DNA of 13,964 nucleotides from Cyanobacteria bacterium OH_PDB_112. GTDB taxonomy: Bacteria; Cyanobacteriota; Vampirovibrionia; Gastranaerophilales; CAJFVJ01. The stretch is from positions 1-13,964 of the forward strand of contig JAEWLZ010000084.1 in assembly GCA_023457295.1 (NCBI GenBank), in the 5' to 3' direction. The translations under genes and the position numbers were made by a program. Of the stretch, positions 8,471-13,964 are shown piece after piece. The notes below the pieces were generated by a model. The model worked only from the letters and a program-made list of their open reading frames with translations. It had not been told where the DNA came from and ran no database searches. Positions within the stretch are counted from its first letter, which is position 1; each line of letters starts with the position of its first letter.

Positions 8471-9798
8471 ACACGCAACTAAAACATTATTTAAAAAAAA
8501 TACTTAGGCAGGGTTTTGGATATAGCAAAATCTACAAAGACTTGCAAAAATCCCAATATTTTTCAAGAGAACAGCTTGATGAATTACAAAATCAAAAATT
8601 GCGGAAAATAATTTATCATTGCTACAAAAATGTACCTTATTACACAGACCTTTTCAACAATCTGAATCTCAAACCTGAAGATATAACAACAAAAGAAGAT
8701 TTGGCTAAACTTCCATTTCTTGATAAATATATAGTTAAAGAAAATTTCGATAAGCTTATTGCAAAAAATAAATTCAGATTTTTGTCTTACGAAACCAAAA
8801 CCAGTGGAACAACAGGCACTCCGGGCAGAATAGTTTGGGATAAAATTTCTCTTGATTATGAATATGCTGTTGTTGACAGGTTCTATAAGAATTCGGGCGA
8901 CAATAATGCAAAAAGAGTGGTTCTCAGAGGCTATCTTATAAAACCCGTAGGTGACAATACTCCTCCTTTTTGGAAATTAAATTCTATAAATAATGAACTT
9001 ATAATGTCTTCTTATCATTTTAATAATGAAACATCCAAGCTTTATATTGAAAAAATACAGGAATTCAATCCGCAAATTATTTATGCTTATCCTTCTACGG
9101 CTTATTTGCTTGCAAAGTATTTAAAAAATTCAGACAAAAAACTTTCAATAAAAGCCATTTTTACTTCATCAGAAACCTTAACGGCAGATAAAAGAGCTTT
9201 TATTGAAGAGATTTATCAATGTACTGTTTATGATTGGTACGGTCAGGTCGAAAGAGTTTCTGCGATAGGGCAATGTATACAAGGGACTTATCATATACAG
9301 GAAGATTATTCAATAACAGAGCTTGTGGAAACGGATTTGGGAACAGAGATTGTCGGCACTCAATTGCACAATTACACAATGCCGTTAATAAGATATAAAA
9401 CAACTGATACAGTACAGTTAAATCCAATTGATTATAAATGTCCATGCGGTTGTAATTTTAGAAGTGTTTCAAAAATATTAGGAAAAAGCTCAAGTTATTA
9501 TCATATAGTTACAAAAGATGGAGCAAAAGTAACTTCTTTTGGCTATATTCCTATGGGAGTCGAAAATATAATCGAAACACAATTTGTTCAGGAAAAAATT
9601 GGAGAATTAATTATAAACGTAACAACCAATGGTAATTTTTCAGAAAAAGACAAAAATAAACTTATAAAAAATACTTTGGAACATACTTCTGAGGATATGA
9701 ATGTTATAGTTAATGAAGTTACAGAAATCCCTCGCGGTCCAAATGGTAAGTTTGTATCTGTAATAAATAAACTTATGAAAGATAATAATGAAAAATAA
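8467..9798 (+). CDS. PaaK/CapK-like adenylate-forming enzyme
   Basis: 443 residues, close to the length of phenylacetate-CoA ligase (PaaK) and of the CapK-like relatives found in capsule loci. Visible features: an N-terminal helical region with NVPYYTDLF, the adenylate P-loop SGTTGTPG (113-120), a DWYGQVER segment (256-263), ITELVETDLGTEIVGTQL, and MPLIRYKTTD (305-314), where the family carries its Arg and Asp near the nucleotide. A Cys cluster CPCGC (325-329), together with Cys270 and His276, could bind metal. The family activates carboxylic acids with ATP; in polysaccharide loci the substrate and product are generally unknown, and an acyl or amide decoration of the sugar is only inference. 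Start ATG 8467 overlaps the upstream stop (ATGA), with no clear Shine-Dalgarno, so coupling is likely. The 3' end overlaps the next gene by 11 bases. Confidence 0.88.
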   Translation: MNTQLKHYLKKILRQGFGYSKIYKDLQKSQYFSREQLDELQNQKLRKIIYHCYKNVPYYTDLFNNLNLKPEDITTKEDLAKLPFLDKYIVKENFDKLIAKNKFRFLSYETKTSGTTGTPGRIVWDKISLDYEYAVVDRFYKNSGDNNAKRVVLRGYLIKPVGDNTPPFWKLNSINNELIMSSYHFNNETSKLYIEKIQEFNPQIIYAYPSTAYLLAKYLKNSDKKLSIKAIFTSSETLTADKRAFIEEIYQCTVYDWYGQVERVSAIGQCIQGTYHIQEDYSITELVETDLGTEIVGTQLHNYTMPLIRYKTTDTVQLNPIDYKCPCGCNFRSVSKILGKSSSYYHIVTKDGAKVTSFGYIPMGVENIIETQFVQEKIGELIINVTTNGNFSEKDKNKLIKNTLEHTSEDMNVIVNEVTEIPRGPNGKFVSVINKLMKDNNEK

Positions 9799-10852
9799 AA
9801 CAAAAATTCTAATGATTTCTCCTGATATAGAATCACAAGGCGGAATTGCTTCTGTGGTAAAAATGTATAGTGATTTTGGCTTGTATGACGGTAATATTAT
9901 CAACTTGGCAAGCTATAAATATAATAATATTTTAATTAGAATACTTTTTTATTTTCTTTTTATTATCAGATATGTTTATGTACTAATTACGGACAAAAAT
10001 GTAAAATCGGTACATATTCACACAGCTTCAAAGGGCAGTTTTTATAGGAAATCAATTGCATTACAAATAGCAAAATTATTTAATAAAAAAGTTATACTCC
10101 ACATCCATGGCGGAGGCTTTGAAGCATTTTACCAAAAGTCTTCACAATTTATAAAAAATATTATAACAAATACCCTAAATAAATCGGATATGATTATTGT
10201 TCTATCTCGACAATGGCAAGAAAAAATATCTTCGATTTGCTCTAACAATAATATAAAAGTTTTATACAATCCTGCGATTATAAAAGAATTACAAGTTTCT
10301 CGAGAAAAATTCGTAAAGGTATTATTCTTGGGACGAATGTGCTCTGCTAAAGGTATTTATGATATTATTGATGCTGTAAAATATATTCAATCCGATAATA
10401 TTTTGATTAATTTATACGGGGACGGAAATCTTGCAGAATTCCAACAAATTGTGGCGGAAAATAATCTTCAATCGAAAATTAAAATTATGGGGTGGGTTTC
10501 AGGTGAAGAAAAAGAAGAAATTATAAAAAATTCTGATATCTATGTCCTCCCTTCATATAATGAAGGACTTCCGATGTCTATTTTGGAGGCTATGGCATAT
10601 GGTCTGCCTATAATTTCCACTCCTGTCGGAGGGATTCCCGAATCGGTCGAAGACGGTTTTAACGGGTTTCTTATTCAGCCGGGAGATACCAAAGCACTAG
10701 CCGAAAAAATTGAAATTCTTGCAAATGATGCATCTTTAAGGAAACAAATGGGGCAAGAAAGTTATAGAATCGCAAAAGAAAAATTTGATATTAAAATTAT
10801 CATAAAACAATTGGAGGAGATATATAATGGAATGCTTGAAAAAGCAGATTGA
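9788..10852 (+). CDS. GT4-family glycosyltransferase (GT-B fold)
   Basis: 354 residues. The N-terminal half has SPDIESQGGIASVV with the GGIA loop (18-21), a hydrophobic stretch (about 48-67) that may touch the membrane, VHIHTASKGSFYRK, and VILHIHGGGFEAFY (102-115), a pattern seen in many exopolysaccharide GT4 enzymes. The C-terminal half has VLFLGRMCSAKGIYDIIDA with Arg183 and Lys188 positioned to bind donor phosphates, YGDGNLAEF, and the E-x7-E motif in YNEGLPMSILEAMAYG (Glu259 and Glu267), followed by GGIPESVEDGFNGFL. It probably adds one of the later sugars of the repeat unit. ATG 9788 sits just before the first strand (KTKILMISP) and overlaps the PaaK-like gene by 11 bases; the ribosome site is weak. 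The next gene begins inside its last 26 bases. Confidence 0.93.
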   Translation: MKNKTKILMISPDIESQGGIASVVKMYSDFGLYDGNIINLASYKYNNILIRILFYFLFIIRYVYVLITDKNVKSVHIHTASKGSFYRKSIALQIAKLFNKKVILHIHGGGFEAFYQKSSQFIKNIITNTLNKSDMIIVLSRQWQEKISSICSNNNIKVLYNPAIIKELQVSREKFVKVLFLGRMCSAKGIYDIIDAVKYIQSDNILINLYGDGNLAEFQQIVAENNLQSKIKIMGWVSGEEKEEIIKNSDIYVLPSYNEGLPMSILEAMAYGLPIISTPVGGIPESVEDGFNGFLIQPGDTKALAEKIEILANDASLRKQMGQESYRIAKEKFDIKIIIKQLEEIYNGMLEKAD

Positions 10853-12017
10853 TAAAACTTGCTTGGAAGATTCATTCTTGAGGCTGTTCGATTATGTCAA
10901 AACGCATAACTACGAAGGGGTTGACCTTTTTGACGGTTTAAACAGCATGCTTTTTAAAGCTACTCCTTTGTATAAAAGTAGAATTTTCAGGTTGGCGCTT
11001 ATACAATTTTGCAAATTATGTCCCATAAATTTTAGAAAATTTCTTCTTGTGCCGGAAGGCTTTAATTCAAAGGCAGGAGCTTTATTTTTGCTTGGCAATT
11101 TAAATATGTTTAAAGCCACATGTGATAATCAATATAAAGAGGAAGCCAAAGCACTTTTTGAAAGACTAAAAAGAACAGCTATAAAACGTGAAAAGGGTAT
11201 AGGTTGGGGATACAATTTTGATTGGCAGGCAAGAGCATTTTTTGTTCCGATAGGTACACCAAATGTTGTCACATCTGTTTATGTCGGTAAAGCTTTGATT
11301 GAATATTACAAGGTTTTTGGTGATAAAGAAGCAATCGAACTGGCAGAACAAATCGTAGAATTTATACTTAATGAGATGATTCTTATTGAGAACGAAAATT
11401 TTCTTTGCTTTAGGTATATTCCAAATGAAAATGCCGAGGTGCATAATGCAAATCTTTTGGCGGCGAGTTTTTTGTCTTCTATGGAAAAATATATAAAAAC
11501 AGATGAAATTAACAAAAAAGTTATCAAATCTGTAAATTTTTCAATAGCAGATATTGATGAGTCAGGTTCATGGGTTTATGGGACAAAACCTTTCCACAGG
11601 TGGGTTGATAATTTTCATACAGCTTTTAATATAGAAAATCTGCTCGAAATTCAGGAAAACCTCACTTTACCGAAAATGAATAAAACGATAGAAAAAATAA
11701 CAGATTACTATTTAAAAAATCTGTTCACAGATAAAGGTTTACCCAAATACTATAATGATAGACTTTATCCTGTGGATATTCATGTGATTGCAGAAGTCCT
11801 TGTTGTCTTGAGCAAGATAAAAAACTCGGATATTTATTATGATAAGGCAAGATTTGATTGTATAGAGCAACAAATTTTAAATTGTATTAAGATGTTTCAG
11901 GATAAAAGCGGGTATTTTTATTTTCAAAAAAATGAAAACTTCTGGAACAAAATCCCTTATATAAGGTGGGGGCAAGCTTGGATGTTCTATGGACTTAGTA
12001 TGATTATTTCATCTTAG
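10827..12017 (+). CDS. Alpha/alpha-toroid-like exopolysaccharide locus protein (VpsJ-like)
   Basis: 396 residues, no signal peptide, mostly alpha-helical. It matches, from memory, a family common in exopolysaccharide clusters and sometimes labelled VpsJ or, wrongly, delta-aminolevulinate dehydratase. Conserved-looking blocks are GWGYNFDWQARAFFVP (126-141), VHNANLLAASFL (205-216), GSWVYG, WVDNFHTAFNIENLL (259-273), GLPKYYNDRLYPVDIH (304-319) and RWGQAWMFYGL (380-390). Repeated aromatic/acidic helices of this kind suggest an alpha/alpha toroid like glycoside hydrolases or polysaccharide lyases, so it may bind or process the sugar chain; no catalytic activity is claimed. ATG 10827 has a strong GGAGGA (10813-10818) eight bases upstream. 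It overlaps the preceding glycosyltransferase by 26 bases and is the last gene of the operon; no clear + strand terminator follows it. Confidence 0.83.
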   Translation: MECLKKQIDKTCLEDSFLRLFDYVKTHNYEGVDLFDGLNSMLFKATPLYKSRIFRLALIQFCKLCPINFRKFLLVPEGFNSKAGALFLLGNLNMFKATCDNQYKEEAKALFERLKRTAIKREKGIGWGYNFDWQARAFFVPIGTPNVVTSVYVGKALIEYYKVFGDKEAIELAEQIVEFILNEMILIENENFLCFRYIPNENAEVHNANLLAASFLSSMEKYIKTDEINKKVIKSVNFSIADIDESGSWVYGTKPFHRWVDNFHTAFNIENLLEIQENLTLPKMNKTIEKITDYYLKNLFTDKGLPKYYNDRLYPVDIHVIAEVLVVLSKIKNSDIYYDKARFDCIEQQILNCIKMFQDKSGYFYFQKNENFWNKIPYIRWGQAWMFYGLSMIISS

Positions 12018-12115
12018 AAATTTTGATATAATAAGATCTCCTTTGAAGTATACTAATCCCATAAATTCAGACACAACAAAAGTGATTGGTTTGAATTTCT
12101 TATCATAAGATATAT

Positions 12116-12145
12116 AAAAAAAATAGACCATTTAAAATGGTCTAT
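12116..12145 (-). terminator. Intrinsic terminator reading leftward on the minus strand
   Basis: A perfect inverted repeat with 11-base arms around one central base (ATAGACCATTT / AAATGGTCTAT, 12123-12145). On the minus strand the hairpin runs directly into eight U residues (A8 at 12116-12123 on the + strand), the classic intrinsic-terminator layout. On the + strand it is followed by CTCATAG with no U tract, so it should work poorly for the polysaccharide operon. No gene on the minus strand obviously needs it. Confidence 0.6.
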
Positions 12146-12237
12146 CTCATAGAACTGCACCTGGTTGATGAAATCCTAACTAAATATTATGACAATGTTT
12201 TGGAGTTCAGACCGCTTATGCCAACCATTAAAGAATT
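12116..12237 (-). ncRNA. Possible small RNA ending at the minus-strand terminator
   Basis: A TATAAT reading leftward occupies 12249-12244, which would start transcription near 12237. The transcript would run about 120 bases and end at the hairpin plus U8 of the minus-strand terminator. No convincing -35 element is visible and no known RNA family is recognised. The call rests mainly on a strong terminator with no gene ahead of it; the terminator could instead stop read-through antisense transcription. Confidence 0.2.
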
Positions 12238-12274
12238 AATACAATTATACCCAACAAATATGTATCAACGATAA
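12137..12274 (+). pseudogene. 45-codon open frame, possible gene remnant
   Basis: ATG 12137 to TAA 12274 encodes 45 residues starting MVYLIELHLVDEIL and including DNVLEFRPLMPTIKELIQ. The ATG lies inside the terminator palindrome and has no ribosome site. After the stop, a second frame continues with plausible residues (DKRVLKILQSHCKIF, 12270-12314), as if a frameshift had broken a longer gene. Composition is more protein-like than the surrounding spacer, but the family is not recognised and chance cannot be excluded. Confidence 0.2.
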
Positions 12275-12281
12275 AAGAGTC

Positions 12282-12310
12282 TTAAAAATTCTTCAAAGCC
12301 ACTGTAAAAT
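12282..12310 (+). promoter_or_regulatory. Putative promoter of the DUF6973-like gene
   Basis: TTAAAA (12282-12287) and TAAAAT (12305-12310) are separated by 17 bases and would start transcription about 30 bases before ATG 12347. The match is modest and such pairs are common in AT-rich DNA. Just downstream, the palindrome TTCTTAAGAA (12314-12323) lies where a repressor could sit. Confidence 0.3.
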
Positions 12311-12346
12311 ATTTTCTTAAGAAGTATTTTGAAAGGAAATTATTTT

Positions 12347-12943
12347 ATGAGTAAGGAACAATTATATATTTATGAGTTTTCTATAGGGGATTCGTTTTTT
12401 AGTAAAACGGATGATTATAAGCCTTATCCAGGTTCAGTATTGGATTATTATACTAAAGAATCTAAAGAAAAAGCTGAAGAACTTGGTATTTACGGTAAAT
12501 ATAAGCAAGATGCTTTTAGACACACCTGGACAAGTGCAGATGTGGCATATAAACATGGGCAAACTGCAGCAAAACTTTTAGGTAATTTGCAGGAGCTTAA
12601 TAATGCTGGTCAAACGCCTAAAGAAAAAAATCAGGATTTGTGGAATAACGATAAAGGAAGAGAATTGGGCGAAGGGGCAAAAAATGCTGATATTCCTAGA
12701 GAAAAATTGCCTAAAATTGTCAAACAGGCAATGAACAGGGGCGATTTAATAACAAATATAGAAAAGGATAAAAGGGTTTATAAAGAAAAATCAAGAAGTG
12801 AAAAAAAGAGGTATGTTATTTGGGTTTCAAATGGTGGTTGTGCAGAATGTCAAGCTTTGGACGGACAAAAATTTGAGCCTGATGAAGTGCCTGATGCGCC
12901 TCATCCTGGATGTAATTGCACAACAATGGAAATTTATGAATAA
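12347..12943 (+). CDS. DUF6973-like domain protein with MuF-type Cys/His tail; possible toxin
   Basis: 198 residues, no signal peptide or membrane helix. The core (about 53-110) has DAFRHTWTSADVAYKHG (55-71), LGNLQELNN (78-86), then NQDLWNNDKGRELGEGA (95-111). This resembles the D-A-x-R-H ... D-x-x-N-N-x-x-G pattern remembered for DUF6973, a domain seen in polymorphic-toxin-like proteins; that assignment is from memory. The tail (154-191) has YVIWVSNGG, C165-x2-C168, LDGQKF, and PHPGCNC with His186, Cys189 and Cys191, like the metal-binding end of phage Mu gpF/minor-head domains. The combination suggests a compact effector or a stray phage-head-derived module. ATG 12347 is chosen because AGGA (12334-12337) is nine bases upstream; the in-frame TTG at 12329 precedes that site. 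It stands apart from the polysaccharide operon and is followed by two membrane-protein genes that could be partners or immunity proteins (inference). Confidence 0.8.
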   Translation: MSKEQLYIYEFSIGDSFFSKTDDYKPYPGSVLDYYTKESKEKAEELGIYGKYKQDAFRHTWTSADVAYKHGQTAAKLLGNLQELNNAGQTPKEKNQDLWNNDKGRELGEGAKNADIPREKLPKIVKQAMNRGDLITNIEKDKRVYKEKSRSEKKRYVIWVSNGGCAECQALDGQKFEPDEVPDAPHPGCNCTTMEIYE

Positions 12944-12948
12944 ATTAA

Positions 12949-12957
12949 TGCTATAAT
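12949..12957 (+). promoter_or_regulatory. Extended -10 promoter (TGCTATAAT), probably giving a leaderless mRNA
   Basis: A perfect TGnTATAAT extended -10 begins five bases after the stop codon of the DUF6973-like gene. TATAAT ends six bases before ATG 12964, so transcription should begin at or next to the start codon. No Shine-Dalgarno lies between, and no good -35 is seen, which the extended -10 can compensate for. The downstream paralog has the same arrangement. Confidence 0.6.
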
Positions 12958-12963
12958 CTTTTC

Positions 12964-13443
12964 ATGGAAAAAAGAGAAATACTCAAAAAAATATTTATAG
13001 TTTTTCTCTGGCTAGTGAAGACACTAGTTTGTGCCGTTATTGCTTTTCTGGTGATTATGGGGAGCTCATATATTTTAGAAATACCTTTTAGGAACCCAGA
13101 ATATTGGGATTGGCAGTTGATTTTGTTTGCATTACTTTCAGTGTTTTTGTTAGTGGCATCTGCAATTAGTCTTTTCCCAAAATCAAAAGACAAATTATTT
13201 TTCGCTCTGTTAGTTTCATTTGTTTTGTATTGTTGTTTGCCATTTTTGCCAACTTCTATTAAAAAAGTGTCTAGTTATCAACTTTGCTACGATGATAGTT
13301 ATTGCCCTGAAGACACTAAAGTATATGTGGATCATAAAGTAGTAATGATAAATAAAAAGAACTGCATCAAGCATGGTTGGGTTTGGAATGAAAAGGGCAA
13401 ATATGCTGACCTTGAGTCGAAGAAAAGATGTACTGCAAAATAA
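12964..13443 (+). CDS. Three-TM membrane protein with C-terminal Cys/GWxW domain (paralog A)
   Basis: 159 residues, family not recognised. A basic N-terminus MEKREILKKIF leads into three hydrophobic segments (about 10-36, 50-71, 77-97), predicting the N-terminus inside and the C-terminal domain outside the inner membrane. The C-terminal domain (about 104-159) has Cys108, Cys114, Cys134 and Cys156 and the block INKKNCIKHGWVWNEKGKY (129-147), nearly the same as in the next gene. The cysteines could form disulfides in the periplasm. A TATAAT six bases before ATG, with no Shine-Dalgarno, suggests a leaderless transcript. Its position behind a toxin-like gene makes an immunity or partner role possible but unproven; a general envelope protein is an alternative. 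Confidence 0.75.
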   Translation: MEKREILKKIFIVFLWLVKTLVCAVIAFLVIMGSSYILEIPFRNPEYWDWQLILFALLSVFLLVASAISLFPKSKDKLFFALLVSFVLYCCLPFLPTSIKKVSSYQLCYDDSYCPEDTKVYVDHKVVMINKKNCIKHGWVWNEKGKYADLESKKRCTAK

Positions 13444-13459
13444 ATTTTAGGATTTGTTT

Positions 13460-13465
13460 TATAAT
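13460..13465 (+). promoter_or_regulatory. -10 box (TATAAT), probably giving a leaderless mRNA
   Basis: A perfect TATAAT ends six bases before ATG 13472. TATAATCTTTT is identical to the sequence before the upstream paralog at the same spacing (only the base before ATG differs). There is no good Shine-Dalgarno: AGGA at 13449-13452 is 19 bases from the ATG. No clear -35 or TG extension is seen. Confidence 0.5.
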
Positions 13466-13471
13466 CTTTTT

Positions 13472-13918
13472 ATGAAAAAAATTGAAGTATTAAAGAAAAT
13501 ATTCTTATTTTTGTTAAAAGCAGTTTTATGCTTAGTAGGTATGTCCTATGTACTAGGTCAGGCTTTTTATGTTCATATCTGGAGTAAGACTCCTGTAAGT
13601 GATTGGGATTTTCAAATATATCTGTATTATATTTTAGCGGGCATTTTGGTAATAACCCTGTCTCTATTGCCCTTTTTAAAGGTTAAAAAATGGATTTTTG
13701 TTCTTGTGCTTTTGTTGGCATTTTCTTATCAGTATTACAGCAAAATCTCTCCATCTATAGATAATGAATATGCTAAAATAAACTATGAACTAGAAGGAGT
13801 TTGCAAAGAAGGTATGGTAATCAAGTATAATAATCAAGAAATTATTATTAATAAAGAAAGCTGTCTAAAAAATGGTTGGACTTGGTATGAAAAAGAGAAG
13901 TATTGCTCTACATACTAA
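13472..13918 (+). CDS. Three-TM membrane protein with C-terminal Cys/GWxW domain (paralog B)
   Basis: 148 residues, a diverged tandem paralog of the preceding gene. It begins MKKIEVLKKIF, aligning with MEKREILKKIF; this alignment and the conserved -10 spacing fix the start at ATG 13472 rather than the in-frame TTG at 13454. Hydrophobic segments lie at about 11-34, 48-69 and 73-88. The C-terminal domain has Cys111, Cys131 and Cys145 and the block INKESCLKNGWTWYEKEKY (126-144). The first two of these cysteines are 20 residues apart, exactly as Cys114 and Cys134 are in the paralog, with no gap needed. The domain probably faces the periplasm. Function is unknown; duplication followed by divergence fits an immunity-type or surface-exposed protein, but nothing shows this directly. 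Confidence 0.72.
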   Translation: MKKIEVLKKIFLFLLKAVLCLVGMSYVLGQAFYVHIWSKTPVSDWDFQIYLYYILAGILVITLSLLPFLKVKKWIFVLVLLLAFSYQYYSKISPSIDNEYAKINYELEGVCKEGMVIKYNNQEIIINKESCLKNGWTWYEKEKYCSTY

Positions 13919-13964
13919 TTTAGTAAATTTAAACATAAAGTAACTCTTGAAGAAGCAATAGCAG

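Larger units (their letters stand above)
12018..12346. other. Gap between polysaccharide operon and accessory module
   Basis: About 330 bases without a convincing gene. It contains an extended -10 match (TGATATAAT, 12024-12032) just after the operon, a strong palindrome at 12123-12145, a 45-codon open frame at 12137-12274, a possible minus-strand RNA, and the putative promoter of the next gene. The part near 12190-12235 is less AT-rich than its surroundings, which could mean a decayed gene. No tRNA and no recognisable insertion-sequence end are seen. Confidence 0.6.

Noticed and set aside
9200..9903. Minus-strand open frames opposite the PaaK-like and GT4 genes
   Set aside because: They lie opposite well-supported coding regions and show no recognisable motif.
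10910..11527. Minus-strand open frames opposite the VpsJ-like gene
   Set aside because: They are shadows of a conserved + strand protein and have no promoter or ribosome site.
12009..12139. Minus-strand 40-codon frame starting in the terminator palindrome (VYFFYISYDKKF...)
   Set aside because: It begins within the hairpin, its Phe residues come from the U tract, and no ribosome site or recognisable similarity is present.
13919..13964. Open frame running off the right edge (KHKVTLEEAIA)
   Set aside because: It looks mildly protein-like, but there is no start codon or ribosome site and too little sequence to call a gene.
1..13964. CRISPR arrays, tRNA or rRNA genes, complete insertion sequences
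   Set aside because: No regularly spaced repeats, tRNA-like cloverleaf, rRNA segments, transposase motifs or matched terminal repeats were seen on either strand.

Overview
The window is low-GC, gene-dense bacterial DNA with every convincing gene on the + strand. A polysaccharide export protein of the Wza type (SLBB domains) implies a diderm cell. AT-rich codon use and small accessory genes would fit a gut Vampirovibrionia/Gastranaerophilales-like lineage, but that placement is a guess; only 'low-GC diderm' is supported.

Positions 2-12017 are a Wzx/Wzy-dependent exopolysaccharide or capsule operon with almost no space between genes. In order: the 3' part of a Wza-like export protein; a GumC/Wzz-type chain-length protein carrying a tyrosine-kinase-like domain with a destroyed Walker A; a WecG/TagA/CpsF (GT26) transferase; an O-antigen-ligase/Wzy-family polymerase; a Wzx flippase; a serine-acetyltransferase-like left-handed beta-helix (LbH) acyltransferase that seems to start at ACG; a GT4 glycosyltransferase; a second LbH acyltransferase; a PaaK/CapK-like adenylate-forming enzyme; a second GT4 enzyme; and an alpha/alpha-toroid-like protein of the kind found in exopolysaccharide loci (VpsJ-like). 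The glycosyltransferases would build a lipid-linked repeat unit, the acyltransferases and ligase-like enzyme decorate it, Wzx flips it, Wzy polymerises it, and the GumC-like and Wza-like proteins set chain length and export it. The initiating phosphoglycosyltransferase is not here and should lie upstream. The middle (about 3.7-8.5 kb) looks much more AT-rich than the flanks, as expected for an exchanged, strain-specific cassette.

Positions 12018-12346 hold no convincing gene. They contain a perfect 11-bp-arm hairpin followed by U8 when read on the minus strand (an intrinsic terminator facing the operon), a possible small minus-strand RNA, and a 45-codon open frame on the + strand that may be a gene remnant.

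Positions 12347-13918 are a separate accessory module. A soluble protein combines a DUF6973-like core (DAFRH ... DLWNN) with a phage MuF-like Cys/His tail (CxxC ... HPxCxC). Two tandem paralogous three-TM proteins follow, each with a C-terminal Cys/GWxW domain. Both paralogs have TATAAT exactly six bases before ATG and no Shine-Dalgarno, so each is probably transcribed from its own promoter as a leaderless mRNA. A toxin-like protein plus membrane partners (possibly immunity) is a reasonable but unproven reading, and this is the most likely undescribed system in the window.
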